The notes: generated by a model from the sequence alone, not told the origin. DNA of 64,000 nucleotides from Anaerofustis stercorihominis (GCA_015058295.1 SVCP01000002.1:43278-107277), one strand, 5' to 3'. Positions 23,918-32,820 are shown, numbered from the stretch's first letter. Translations and numbers: made by a program.

Positions 23918-23983
23918 TACAAGAAGAATGCTTCTTATAGCAAGAACTGATCCTTCTGTTTTTCTGAAACACCTCTTTTCTGT

Positions 23984-24011
23984 GTAAAAAAATAAGGCAA
24001 TATGCCTTATT
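23984..24011 (-). terminator. Terminator of the dnaX-ybaB-recR operon
   Basis: AATAAGGCA / TGCCTTATT stem (23991-23999 with 24003-24011) followed on the minus strand by TTTTTTTAC. It lies just beyond the recR stop. Confidence 0.85.
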
Positions 24012-24015
24012 TAAA

Positions 24016-24609
24016 TCATATTTTCCTTCTGCCTTCCAGAGCATTTGCAATAGTCGCTTCATCCGCATACTCAAGCTCACTGCCTGCAGGGATACCCTTT
24101 GCGATACGGCTCGTAGCCACTCCGAGGGGAGCGATCATTCTCGCAATATACATTGCCGTCGTCTCTCCTTCAACGCTGAGGCTTGTTGCAAGGATAACTT
24201 CTTTTACTTCGCCGTTGAGCCTTCCGATAAGCTTTGAGATAGAAATATCATTTGGTCCGATTCCGTCCATAGGGGAAATCAGTCCGCCCAACACGTGATA
24301 AAGGCCTTTGTATTCCTTGGTCTTTTCAATAGCAACCACATCTTTAGGCTCTGCAACAACGCATATAAGAGAACGGTCTCTCTTATCCGATGCACAGATC
24401 GGGCAGATTTCATCCTCCGTCATATCGTTGCAGACTGAGCAGTAATGTGTCTTTTCCTTCGCATTGAGTATTGCATCGGAAAGATTTTTTACATATTCCT
24501 CGTCGGAAGTCACAAGATGATAGGCTATCCTCTGAGCACTTTTTCTTCCGATACCGGGAAGCTTTGACAGAGCTGCTACCAGTTCATTCAGAGACTGTGA
24601 GTATGCCAT
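24016..24609 (-). CDS. recR: Recombination protein RecR
   Basis: 197 residues. Helix-hairpin-helix LSKLPGIGRKSAQRIAYHL near the start, zinc finger CSVCNDMTEDEICPIC at about 57-72, and a Toprim domain (ICVVAEPKDVVAIEKT) with the C-terminal Walker-like segment. RecR acts with RecO and RecF to load RecA at gaps. The start lies one base after the ybaB stop. dnaX-ybaB-recR is the standard Firmicutes order. Confidence 0.97.
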   Translation of the reverse strand: MAYSQSLNELVAALSKLPGIGRKSAQRIAYHLVTSDEEYVKNLSDAILNAKEKTHYCSVCNDMTEDEICPICASDKRDRSLICVVAEPKDVVAIEKTKEYKGLYHVLGGLISPMDGIGPNDISISKLIGRLNGEVKEVILATSLSVEGETTAMYIARMIAPLGVATSRIAKGIPAGSELEYADEATIANALEGRRKI

Positions 24610-24610
24610 A

Positions 24611-24955
24611 TTACATCATCGGCATTCCGCCCTGAATGGCACCCATTTTTTCCTGAGTTGTCAGATCTACCTGTCTGAGTGCTTCGTTTACAGCAGCTGT
24701 AACAAGGTCTGTAAGCATTTCAACATCTTCCGGATCCACTACGTCAGCTTCGATCTCAAGTGAACGGATAAATTTGTCGCCGCCGACCACAACTTTTACA
24801 GCTCCGCCGCCGCTTGTTGCTTCGTATTCAGCGCTTAAAATTTCTTCCTGAGCTTTCTGCATCTGTTCCTGCATTTTCTGCGCCTGTTTGAGAAGTGACT
24901 GCATATTTGCTCCGCCACCGAGACCTTTATTTCCTTTGTTTGAATATTTACCCAT
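24611..24955 (-). CDS. YbaB/EbfC family nucleoid-associated protein
   Basis: 114 residues. A central helix LLKQAQKMQEQMQKAQEEI and the strand TSGGGAVKVVVGGDKFI are diagnostic; the C-terminus is the expected helix with a methionine-rich end. The family binds DNA non-specifically as a dimer. ACGGAGGGAAATT precedes the ATG. It sits between dnaX and recR as usual. Confidence 0.95.
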   Translation of the reverse strand: MGKYSNKGNKGLGGGANMQSLLKQAQKMQEQMQKAQEEILSAEYEATSGGGAVKVVVGGDKFIRSLEIEADVVDPEDVEMLTDLVTAAVNEALRQVDLTTQEKMGAIQGGMPMM

Positions 24956-24969
24956 AATTTCCCTCCGTA

Positions 24970-26862
24970 TTAAAGTTCGGTCAGTTCACCGAATGTGTCA
25001 TTTATTAAATCCTGAAAATCGTCTCCCGCAGTATCCGGAAGGATATCCGGGATATCGAATTCATCGTTTACTGTGTCATTTACAGCCTCCGCCTCATATA
25101 CCGGTTCGCTGAGATTTTCTATATTGTATGCCTCCGCCGGTATGTCGGCATAAGCCGGTTCTGATATTTCAGGCTCTATGATATTTTCCTGTATCTGCTT
25201 AACATCTATATTTCTTCTGCCCGAACGAAGATTCGGTCTGTTCGGTACAGAATGATCGGGCCCGCTTTGTGCTCTTGCAGGACCTTCCGGTTTTTTCGCA
25301 GGTTTTTGTGTTACGATAACATTGTACTGCCGGGACAGTTTCTCAAATATTGCCTTTTCAAGAATCTCTTTTCCGCCTCGTTTGTCGTAACTGTCCATAA
25401 TAGGAACAGCCACCGCCGTGGGATATACGTATATCGTATCTTCCGTGTATCCGTACACACGCAGGTTGTCAAAGATGGAACGAAGCAGAATATTCCTGTC
25501 ACGGTTCATTACATAATTCGATGCAAAGCTGATTGCATCCTGCAGACGTCGGATTTCAGTCTTGTCCGAATAATATTCTTTCGGCGGAAGAGACATGGAC
25601 GTACGGTGTTCTCTCGGTGCCGGAAGCTCTTCCTTCGGTTCTTCAGTGACCTGAGCCGTTACTACTTCCCTGATGACTTTGACTTCTCCGGAAGATAATT
25701 CCTTGACCTTTTCACTCAGACCGGCAAGCTTCTTTTCAAGCTGTTCTATCCTTGCCGCTGCGGAATAGTCTCCGATAAGTGTTTCTCTGTCAGAAAGCCT
25801 TACGATCTCACATTCAAGAAGACTTCTCACATCGGGAGCATATCTCGCATCGGCTTTGAGCCTTGAGAGAGATGTTATGAATATGACGAAACATTCGTTG
25901 TCGAGAACCTTTGCACTTTCCTTTACGCTTTCAATATATTGCTGCCCCTTTTGAATTATCTCCGACGGGTTCGACGTATTCAGACAGATCATACCGTCAC
26001 GGAAATAGTCAATAAGCTGTGAGATTATATTCAGCGGATCAGCACCGTTGTGTATGGCTTTATTAAGAGACACAAATGCACCGTTCACATCCTCCCTGAG
26101 AATATTCTGTGCGATAGACACAACATCCGCACTTCCCATCAACCCGAGTGCCGCAGTAACATCTTCAACAGTGAGCATATCGCCGCTTCCGAAGTTCAGC
26201 GCTTTATCGAGAAATGAAAGTGCATCTCTGAGGGCACCGTCGCTGTTTTCAGCAATAATATTCAGAGCTTCTTCTTCGTATCCTGCACCGATCTGTCCGA
26301 GCACTTCTTTAAGCCTTGCCACCTGTACACTAAGAGGAATTCTCGCAAAGTCATATCTCTGGCATCTTGAAAGTATGGTGGGAAGCAGTTTATGAGCTTC
26401 CGTCGTTGCAAATATGAACACTATATGCTCCGGAGGTTCTTCAAGCGTCTTCAGAAGGGCATTGAAAGCTTCCGTAGTGAGCATATGAACTTCGTCTATA
26501 ATATACACACGGTATTTTCCCACCGCAGGCATATAATTTACCTTGTCACGGAGTTGTCTTATTTCATCTATGCCTCGGTTACTTGCAGCGTCAATTTCAA
26601 TAACATCGGATATATCATTTGATGTGCAGTATGCACATTTTCCGCAGGGCTCACCGTCAACGGGGCTTAAACAGTTTATGGCATTGGCAAAAACCTTTGC
26701 TGTAGTGGTCTTGCCTGTACCTCTGCTTCCGCAGAAAAGATACGCATGAGCAACCCTGTTGTTTTTAATTTGATTTTTGAGTATTTCCGTTATATGCTCC
26801 TGCCCTGCTATATCGGCAAAAGTCGTCGGACGGAACCTTCTGTATAAAACCTGATAGCTCAT
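24970..26862 (-). CDS. dnaX: DNA polymerase III subunits gamma/tau
   Basis: About 630 residues, start at 26862 (MSYQVLYRRFRP) after ACGGAGGG; an upstream in-frame ATG at 26913 is less likely. Walker A GSRGTGKTT, zinc module CLSPVDGEPCGKCAYC, Walker B IIDEVHML and sensor 1 FATTEAHKL mark the clamp-loader ATPase. Residues after about 370 form an extended, acidic tau-like tail (many E and D near the end) that should bind polymerase and helicase. No slippery A-run for gamma frameshifting was evident. Confidence 0.95.
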   Translation of the reverse strand: MSYQVLYRRFRPTTFADIAGQEHITEILKNQIKNNRVAHAYLFCGSRGTGKTTTAKVFANAINCLSPVDGEPCGKCAYCTSNDISDVIEIDAASNRGIDEIRQLRDKVNYMPAVGKYRVYIIDEVHMLTTEAFNALLKTLEEPPEHIVFIFATTEAHKLLPTILSRCQRYDFARIPLSVQVARLKEVLGQIGAGYEEEALNIIAENSDGALRDALSFLDKALNFGSGDMLTVEDVTAALGLMGSADVVSIAQNILREDVNGAFVSLNKAIHNGADPLNIISQLIDYFRDGMICLNTSNPSEIIQKGQQYIESVKESAKVLDNECFVIFITSLSRLKADARYAPDVRSLLECEIVRLSDRETLIGDYSAAARIEQLEKKLAGLSEKVKELSSGEVKVIREVVTAQVTEEPKEELPAPREHRTSMSLPPKEYYSDKTEIRRLQDAISFASNYVMNRDRNILLRSIFDNLRVYGYTEDTIYVYPTAVAVPIMDSYDKRGGKEILEKAIFEKLSRQYNVIVTQKPAKKPEGPARAQSGPDHSVPNRPNLRSGRRNIDVKQIQENIIEPEISEPAYADIPAEAYNIENLSEPVYEAEAVNDTVNDEFDIPDILPDTAGDDFQDLINDTFGELTEL

Positions 26863-26913
26863 CTGTACCCTCCGTTTCAGTTTACGTTTTATTATACAAC
26901 AACACTGAAACAT

Positions 26914-27120
26914 TTACAAGAAAAGCATTGTATACTTATCTCACTTTTCTTAGTTGTGTGCGGAAAAAATAAAAATTCCCTTAAAATCCGCATAAATTCG
27001 TCGGTCCCTTTTTTGGTACAGCCATATTACCGGCAGTTACGGCATATAAAATCACGGTTTCGGCAATATTTTCGTATTATCATATGCAACAGGCCATCAT
27101 TTATATCGGTATAAGACATA
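26914..27120. other. dnaX upstream intergenic region
   Basis: About 200 AT-rich bases with no credible gene. A leftward -10-like TATACAAT lies at about 26926-26933 on the minus strand and probably serves dnaX. TGCGGA and TCCGCA (26959-26992) could form a hairpin in a leftward transcript. Confidence 0.4.
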
Positions 27121-27123
27121 CAC

Positions 27124-27277
27124 AAACAAAAAGACAGGACTTTATCCTGCCTCTTTGACTTTATGATCCGAATCACCGTATAACCGTAAGGGGTGGAATA
27201 AACGTGGCTTTGTCGAAATAATACGGACGGCCATACAGCGTTTCTATTCGTTCTTCAAGTTAGCATCAGCTAACTCT
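27124..27277 (-). ncRNA. Candidate small RNA of about 150 nt with its own promoter and terminator
   Basis: On the minus strand, TTGACA (27311-27306) and TATAAT (27289-27284), 16 bp apart, point to a start near 27277. The transcript opens with a perfect 7-bp hairpin (27258-27275), can form GAATA..AACG/CGTTTATTC and TGGC/GCCA stems in the middle, and ends in GGCAGGA/TCCTGTC followed by TTTTTGTTTG. No start codon with a ribosome binding site is inside. It has no SRP-RNA GGAAGCAG motif, although SRP RNA often sits near dnaX. Family not recognised. Confidence 0.66.
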
Positions 27278-27475
27278 GTGTTTATTATATCATATTATCA
27301 ATGTTTGTCAAGCATTTTTACATAAATTTTCTGCCGGTATATTGCACATACAAAACTATCACCTTCCGCCATGCGGGATATCATGTAATATAACACTCAA
27401 AGCAAAAACAAGTGCTCTGACTATGTGACATATTTTTCTGTTTTGCGAAAACCATATTTCAACAATTTGCATGAC

Positions 27476-27509
27476 TTATCAACGACTTATCCACATTTTG
27501 TGTGGATAA
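27476..27509. promoter_or_regulatory. Inverted pair of perfect DnaA boxes
   Basis: TTATCCACA (27487-27495) and TGTGGATAA (27501-27509) both match the TTATNCACA consensus and face each other across five bases, forming a 9-bp palindrome. A weaker box TTATCAACG lies at 27476-27484. There is no dnaA or long AT-rich unwinding region beside it, so a regulatory or titration site is more likely than an origin. The remaining sequence from 27312 to 27475 shows nothing else. Confidence 0.6.
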
Positions 27510-27607
27510 TCCACACAGCAAAACAGAAAATAATAGTTCCGCAAGATATATCTGAATGTATGACTTTATAATATACTCCCGCAAAGTTTTCTGCCCCCAT
27601 TTATCTG

Positions 27608-27636
27608 TTGGAATAAATACCGATTCGTGGTACAAT
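27608..27636 (+). promoter_or_regulatory. Promoter of the DUF5058-M20 operon
   Basis: TTGGAA (27608-27613) and TACAAT (27631-27636), 17-bp spacer, 33 bp before the start codon. Confidence 0.7.
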
Positions 27637-27669
27637 AAAATTACAATATATACGGAGGAACTCATTCTC

Positions 27670-28446
27670 ATGAATAATTATTATGAAAGCGTAAACTCAG
27701 GAGTTTTCTACCTTATAGTAGCGTTCGTACTCCTGTTTATTACTGCTATGTGTTTTGTATTTCTGATTAAAAGCTATAAAGCGGGACTGGCAATCGGTAT
27801 GGACAAGAAAGTTCTCAAAAAATCCATTACCGCAAGTGCGACATTTACTCTTCTGCCGTCTGTAAGCATACTCCTGGGAGTCATCGCTCTCAGCGGAACG
27901 CTTGGTGTACCGTTTTCATGGCTTCGTCTTTCTGTAATCGGTGCGCTGCAGTACGAACTCAATGTTGCACAGATCGCAGCCCAGAGCATCGGTCTTTCGG
28001 GACTTAATTTAGCGGAGCTTAACATCGGCGCATTTGTAACTATTGCCCTTGTTATGACAGCAGGTATTTTAGGAGGGATATTCTGTTGCATATTCTTCCT
28101 TAAAAAATATATGAACAAACTTAACACCAGGCCTGAGGCTGAAAATACGAAGGCGACTGAGGAAGACGTTCAGAAGGGAGAAAACAGATCTTTCGGAGCT
28201 CATGCGACAACTGCAATGTTCGTCGGACTTTGTGCCGCTTATATCGGTTCATACATAGGAAAAGTATTTCCTCATGGCGGAAGTGATTATATGCCGCTGT
28301 TCGTGGCTGTGGTGGCCGGTGCCGTAATGGCGGTATTCGAGTATCTGATTCAGAAAAAGAATATGAAATCTCTTGAAAACTTCAGTCTTGCCGCAAGTAT
28401 GCTCGTGGCTATGGCGGCTGCAGTTGTTGTAAATATTATGGTGTAG
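27670..28446 (+). CDS. DUF5058 family membrane protein
   Basis: 258 residues, start at 27670 (MNNYYESVNSG) after GGAGGA; an earlier in-frame ATG at 27556 lies upstream of the promoter and is unlikely. About seven hydrophobic segments. The block VLKKSITASATFTLLPSVSI with PFSWLRLSVIGALQYE near residue 80 fits the DUF5058 family. It is first of a three-gene unit with another membrane protein and an M20 peptidase. I infer a two-component transporter for the peptidase's substrate or product; this is not established. Confidence 0.78.
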   Translation: MNNYYESVNSGVFYLIVAFVLLFITAMCFVFLIKSYKAGLAIGMDKKVLKKSITASATFTLLPSVSILLGVIALSGTLGVPFSWLRLSVIGALQYELNVAQIAAQSIGLSGLNLAELNIGAFVTIALVMTAGILGGIFCCIFFLKKYMNKLNTRPEAENTKATEEDVQKGENRSFGAHATTAMFVGLCAAYIGSYIGKVFPHGGSDYMPLFVAVVAGAVMAVFEYLIQKKNMKSLENFSLAASMLVAMAAAVVVNIMV

Positions 28447-28455
28447 GAGGACAGA

Positions 28456-29130
28456 ATGAACGATAAACAAAAATTCTTCAATGATTTCAATGAATCACTT
28501 CATCGGTTAGGTCGTTTTACGCTGATACTCGGTACGCTCATGCTCGTTGCCGTACCATTTGTCATCGGTATGATCAATGACACAATGCCTTCCCTTGCCG
28601 GCTTCTTAAAAGGATTTATGAATGTAGGGGCTATATATATTCCCGTTGCTATAGTGGAATTTCTGGTATACGCACCGATGCTCGGCGTGGGAGGAAGCTA
28701 TCTTTCGTTTATTACGGGAAACGTAACGAACATGAAGATCCCCTGCGTAATGAACTCAAAGGACATTGCAGGCACGGAATCGGGAACTCCGGAGCATGAA
28801 ATAATCTCAACAATCAGTGTTGCCGTAAGTTCCATCGTAACCACTGTGGTTATCATCATCGGAGTAATCCTTATGGTACCGCTTCAGCCAATACTCCAGT
28901 CGGAAGCACTCATTCCTGCGTTCAACAATGTTGTTCCCGCACTTTTCGGTGCTCTGGGACTTAAATATTTTATGAAGAGTCCGAAGATAGCAGTCATTCC
29001 ACTTCTTTTAATGACACTGCTGTGCATCTTCGTTCCGTCAATGATTTCACAGACAAGCGTTCTGCTTTTACCGGCAGGAGCTCTGGCACTGCTCATAGGA
29101 TATGTACTCTTTAAAAAAGGAAAGATCTGA
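28456..29130 (+). CDS. Membrane protein partner of the DUF5058 gene
   Basis: 224 residues with about five to six hydrophobic segments (e.g. FTLILGTLMLVAVPFVIGM at 21-39, and a C-terminal LLLPAGALALLIGYVLF). Conserved-looking loop with YLSFITGNVTNMKIPC near residue 85. I do not recognise a named family. TAGGAGG precedes the start nine bases after the DUF5058 stop. The tight spacing suggests that both proteins form one complex in the membrane. Confidence 0.72.
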   Translation: MNDKQKFFNDFNESLHRLGRFTLILGTLMLVAVPFVIGMINDTMPSLAGFLKGFMNVGAIYIPVAIVEFLVYAPMLGVGGSYLSFITGNVTNMKIPCVMNSKDIAGTESGTPEHEIISTISVAVSSIVTTVVIIIGVILMVPLQPILQSEALIPAFNNVVPALFGALGLKYFMKSPKIAVIPLLLMTLLCIFVPSMISQTSVLLLPAGALALLIGYVLFKKGKI

Positions 29131-29142
29131 GGAGGTTTATAC

Positions 29143-30576
29143 ATGAAAATAGTTCTTATCATTTTAGCTATAATTGTTGCGGCAGTATTGTTACTTGTTT
29201 TAAAAACAGCAAGTGTAAAACCGACGTCCGCAAAAACAGCAAAAGTACAGCTTGATACATCCGAAAGGGCGGAAAACTATGGCAAAGCTTTGTCTGAAAT
29301 GGTAAAAGTTGAAACAATCTCTCACAGAGATCAGACAGACAGGGAAAAATTCTATGAGTTTCACAAAACTCTCGAAAAGCTGTTCCCTCTCGTTCACGAA
29401 AACTGCGAAAAGCACGTTTTTGACGGCAGTATTCTTTTCAGATGGAAAGGTAACGGAGATGGTGAACCGATTCTTCTTATGAGCCATCACGATGTCGTTG
29501 AAGCAAACGGTGTGTGGCAGCACAGTCCGTTCAGCGGAGACCTTGACGAAAACGGAAAAGTCTGGGGCAGAGGTGCCGTAGACACAAAAGCATCTCTTTT
29601 CTGCATATTTACGTCCGTGGAAGAGCTTATAAAAGAAGGATACTCGCCCAAATGCGATGTATATATCGCAAGCAGCTGTACGGAAGAATGGAGCGGAGAC
29701 GGCGCACCGAAAACAGTACAGTATCTCAAAGACAATAATATACACCTGAAACTTCTTCTGGATGAAGGCGGAATGATAATCGAAGAACCTATCGCAGGAG
29801 TAAAAGGTACATATGCAATGGTCGGCGTCGTTGAGAAAGGTTACGGAGATGTGAAATTTACAGCAAAGGGCAAAGGCGGCCACGCAAGTGCCCCGGGAAA
29901 AAACACTCCCCTTGTGCGTCTGGGCAAATTTATGGCAGATGTGGAAAAGAAAAATCCTTTTGATGCACAGCTCACCCCGACAGTACGTGAAATGTTCCGT
30001 CGTCTTGCACCGAACATGGATTTCGGAATGAAGCTCATTTTTGCCAACATGGGCATATTCCGTCCGCTCATCATAAAGCTCGTTCCTATGGTAAGTTCAG
30101 CCGCCGGAGCCATGATGCGGACAACTCTCGCCTTCACCATGGCAAAAGGTGCCGACGGCGCAAACGTACTTCCGCAGGAAGCGTATGTCGTAGGAAATAT
30201 GCGTTTTATCCATCATCAGGATAATGAGAACAGTATAAAAGTAATAAGTGATGTTGCAAAGAAATATGACATTGAAACTGAAGTAATTTATCAGGATTAT
30301 CCGTGTCCCATAGTAGATTTTATGAGTGAAGAGTTCCGTCTTGTTGAAAAGACAATAAATGACATATATCCGGGAGTGGGAGTAAGCCCGTATGTAATGA
30401 CAGGCGGAACAGATGCAAAGTATTACAGCTCAATCTGCGAAAATGCGATCCGTTTCGCACCGCTTTATATTGACTCACAGCAATACGCAAGCATTCACGG
30501 TCTTGACGAGAACATTTACAGTGGCACACTTCCCATGGGTGTTGACTTTTACAAGACAATCATCAGAAAGAGCTGA
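29143..30576 (+). CDS. M20 family metallopeptidase, membrane-anchored (carboxypeptidase S-like)
   Basis: 477 residues. A single N-terminal membrane helix (2-22) is followed by an M20 fold: SHHDVVEANGVW (zinc histidine near residue 112), WGRGAVDTKASLF (bridging aspartate), CTEEWSGDGA (catalytic and metal glutamates) and the C-terminal YASIHGLDEN histidine. The central GHASAPGKNTPLVRL lies in the lid domain. It should hydrolyse small peptides or N-acyl amino acids. AGGAGG precedes the start; no terminator was seen before the next gene cluster. Confidence 0.88.
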   Translation: MKIVLIILAIIVAAVLLLVLKTASVKPTSAKTAKVQLDTSERAENYGKALSEMVKVETISHRDQTDREKFYEFHKTLEKLFPLVHENCEKHVFDGSILFRWKGNGDGEPILLMSHHDVVEANGVWQHSPFSGDLDENGKVWGRGAVDTKASLFCIFTSVEELIKEGYSPKCDVYIASSCTEEWSGDGAPKTVQYLKDNNIHLKLLLDEGGMIIEEPIAGVKGTYAMVGVVEKGYGDVKFTAKGKGGHASAPGKNTPLVRLGKFMADVEKKNPFDAQLTPTVREMFRRLAPNMDFGMKLIFANMGIFRPLIIKLVPMVSSAAGAMMRTTLAFTMAKGADGANVLPQEAYVVGNMRFIHHQDNENSIKVISDVAKKYDIETEVIYQDYPCPIVDFMSEEFRLVEKTINDIYPGVGVSPYVMTGGTDAKYYSSICENAIRFAPLYIDSQQYASIHGLDENIYSGTLPMGVDFYKTIIRKS

Positions 30577-30642
30577 ATGTAACTTTGGCAGTGTATACGT
30601 CGTAACGATATAATGCAACAGATTTCACGAAAGGAGAACATG

Positions 30643-31167
30643 ATGAAAAGAGAAAGCACATATTGCCGTGTCTGCGGCTCTGAAATAAAAAGCGGAGCAA
30701 GAAGATGTCCGTACTGCAAGAGCAAAGTACATAATACTGCAGACAATCAGACGGCAAATAAGAAAAAACAAAGTAAATATTTCCGTACATCTGTAATTCT
30801 CCTCGTCTGCCTGATGGTTTTATGTGTGTTTTTCAGTAATCTGCCTCCGAAGTATGAAAGGGTCAACACAAATGACGGCAGCAGAAGGTACGAAGCGACA
30901 CTGCGGGTAACAAAAGACAACTATTATTCAAGAGGGTTCTTTATCAGGGAACTCAAACGAAACGGTTACACAGATGAAGAGGCGGAAATTATTGCCGCAA
31001 ATTCTGGAATTAACTGGAAAGAGCAATCTGTACTGTATGTAAAGAATTATAAAGGCATCCCGTTTACAAAGGATGAAATGTACTGGTACCTCATAGAGGT
31101 ACAGTTCTTCACCGAAGAAGAAGCGAAATATGCTATGGAAAATGCATATGAACAGGATGAACAGTAA
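30643..31167 (+). CDS. Zinc-ribbon membrane protein with two Ltp-like helical repeats (copy A)
   Basis: 174 residues from ATG 30643, six bases after AAGGAG. Zinc ribbon CRVCGSEIKSGARRCPYCKS (8-27), one membrane helix (about 47-66), then two helical units (YYSRGFFIRELKRNGYTDEE with INWKEQ, and FTKDEMYWYLIEVQFFTEEE). It is the first of three tandem paralogues. The membrane helix precedes the repeats, so the ribbon and repeats lie on opposite sides of the membrane. Function unknown. Confidence 0.78.
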   Translation: MKRESTYCRVCGSEIKSGARRCPYCKSKVHNTADNQTANKKKQSKYFRTSVILLVCLMVLCVFFSNLPPKYERVNTNDGSRRYEATLRVTKDNYYSRGFFIRELKRNGYTDEEAEIIAANSGINWKEQSVLYVKNYKGIPFTKDEMYWYLIEVQFFTEEEAKYAMENAYEQDEQ

Positions 31168-31185
31168 CGGCAGAAAGGAGAATTT

Positions 31186-31710
31186 ATGAACAATACATAT
31201 GAATGTCCCTTCTGCGGTTCCGTAATAAAGAAAAATGCTAAAAAATGCCCTTATTGCAAAAGTGTACTTTCATCTGACGGCAATCAGAGCGGGCATCGCA
31301 ACATCGGTTCGTTTCTCCGTACAGGAATATTATACGCAATCAGCATATTGATCGTCTTGGGTGCTGCTACTGTCGGAATCAACTTTTATACCAAGCACGG
31401 AGATGAACTGCGTAACGAAGAGTACGAGAGGATACTTCTCGATGCGGAAAATCATTATCTGTCAAGAGAAGACTTTATCAGAAAGCTGGAAGACATCACT
31501 TTTTCACGGGATGAAGCAAACAAGCTTGCAGATGAATGCGGAATAGACTGGAATGAGCAGGCTGTACTGTATCTTAAAAATACAGAAATGACTCATTCTG
31601 AAAATAATCGGCCTCTTCTTCCGGAAGAAGAAATGTTTGATTATCTTGTGAATTCCCGTCATTTCAGCAAAGAGGAAGCACAATATGCAATAGATACTGT
31701 ATATAATTAG
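31186..31710 (+). CDS. Zinc-ribbon membrane protein with two Ltp-like helical repeats (copy B)
   Basis: 174 residues. Zinc ribbon CPFCGSVIKKNAKKCPYCKS (5-24), membrane helix (about 45-66), and two helical units (YLSREDFIRKLEDITFSRDE with GIDWNEQAVLYL, and LLPEEEMFDYLVNSRHFSKEE). AAAGGAG precedes the start, 18 bases after copy A. Similarity to copy A runs through the whole length, so the two arose by tandem duplication. Confidence 0.78.
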   Translation: MNNTYECPFCGSVIKKNAKKCPYCKSVLSSDGNQSGHRNIGSFLRTGILYAISILIVLGAATVGINFYTKHGDELRNEEYERILLDAENHYLSREDFIRKLEDITFSRDEANKLADECGIDWNEQAVLYLKNTEMTHSENNRPLLPEEEMFDYLVNSRHFSKEEAQYAIDTVYN

Positions 31711-31731
31711 TACTACAGAAAGGAGTTTTCC

Positions 31732-32658
31732 ATGAACAACACAAAAGACTGCATTGTATGCGGAAGCGTAATAAAACAAAGTGCAAAGAAATGCCCGTAC
31801 TGCAAAGCGGAGCAAAACAAAATATCCAACACATCCTCATATAAAGACAACCGCAGTTCCCGTGAGAATCAGGGACAGAAGAAACCGTCTGTGCACAGTC
31901 GCCCGACAGCAGGAGGCAATACCCGTCGTAAAAGCTCAGTCCCGGCAATAACAGGCATCGGTATAGTGATCGTTGTGTTTGTGCTGATCATGGTCATAGG
32001 CATCTTTTCTTACATATTTTCAAATGTTATGTTTGTACCGGTGAAGGAACCTGCTCACAGCATCACTGTTCCGGAAAATATGACCGATGTTCAGGAAGAA
32101 GCTCTTAAAGAAGCACACAAACAGCTCGAGTATTTTGATATCTCATATAATGAGCTTGTGGAAACTCTGCAGTGGATGGGATACTCCTTTGATGATGCAA
32201 TATTTGCCGCCGAATACTGCGGAGCAGACTGGTATGATGAAGCCCATAAATGTGCCCGGTATTATGTTGAGTGCTCGTATTTTTCGTATACAGGACTGAT
32301 AGATCAGCTTACATTTGATGGCTTTACGGAGGAAGAGATAAAATACGCTGTGGAAAACTGCGGTGCGGACTGGTATGAAGAGGCTCTTGAGTGCGCAAAG
32401 TCTTGTATTGAACATTCGGGAATGTCTTACAAGGCTCTGAAACAACAGCTTGAATTTGAAGGGTTTACCGAAACAGAAATCTCATATGCAATTGATGGCT
32501 GCGAAGCAGACTGGTGCGCAGAAGCTCTTGAGAGTGCGAAATCATATCTTGAATATGCAGACTTCTCCCGTGATGAGCTTATTGCACAGCTTGAATACGA
32601 AGGATTCCTTCCCGAGGAAGCTCAGTACGGTGCGGACGGTGCACTGAACGGGAAATAA
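31732..32658 (+). CDS. Zinc-ribbon membrane protein with four Ltp-like helical repeats (copy C)
   Basis: 308 residues. Zinc ribbon CIVCGSVIKQSAKKCPYCKA (5-24), a charged linker, membrane helix (about 72-98), then four tandem units of about 46 residues from residue 122 to the end. Each reads A...A..Y.E...(F/M)SY..L...L...G(F/Y)..(D/E)(E/D)..(Y/F)A...CGADW. This matches the Lipoprotein_Ltp repeat, described in surface lipoproteins. The extra repeats against copies A and B show growth by internal duplication. AAAGGAG precedes the start; a terminator follows at 32678. Confidence 0.8.
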   Translation: MNNTKDCIVCGSVIKQSAKKCPYCKAEQNKISNTSSYKDNRSSRENQGQKKPSVHSRPTAGGNTRRKSSVPAITGIGIVIVVFVLIMVIGIFSYIFSNVMFVPVKEPAHSITVPENMTDVQEEALKEAHKQLEYFDISYNELVETLQWMGYSFDDAIFAAEYCGADWYDEAHKCARYYVECSYFSYTGLIDQLTFDGFTEEEIKYAVENCGADWYEEALECAKSCIEHSGMSYKALKQQLEFEGFTETEISYAIDGCEADWCAEALESAKSYLEYADFSRDELIAQLEYEGFLPEEAQYGADGALNGK

Positions 32659-32677
32659 TCAACATAAAAACAATACA

Positions 32678-32712
32678 AAATGCCATAGTGTATATTGCTG
32701 TGGCATTTATTG
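32678..32712 (+). terminator. Terminator of the zinc-ribbon gene cluster
   Basis: AAATGCCA (32678-32685) pairs with TGGCATTT (32701-32708), followed by ATTGT. The U-tract is weak. Confidence 0.6.
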
Positions 32713-32820
32713 TAAGCGAAAGAGATTGTGTGGTATAATGAAACAGGATATATGTAAATTAATAAATAAAAATTATTGATTTGCACACTACAATTTTTTC
32801 GGAGGCATCGGAGGTATATT

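Noticed and set aside
27124..27277. SRP (4.5S/6S-scRNA) gene
   Set aside because: The position suits it, but the conserved GGAAGCAG loop of SRP RNA is missing on both strands.
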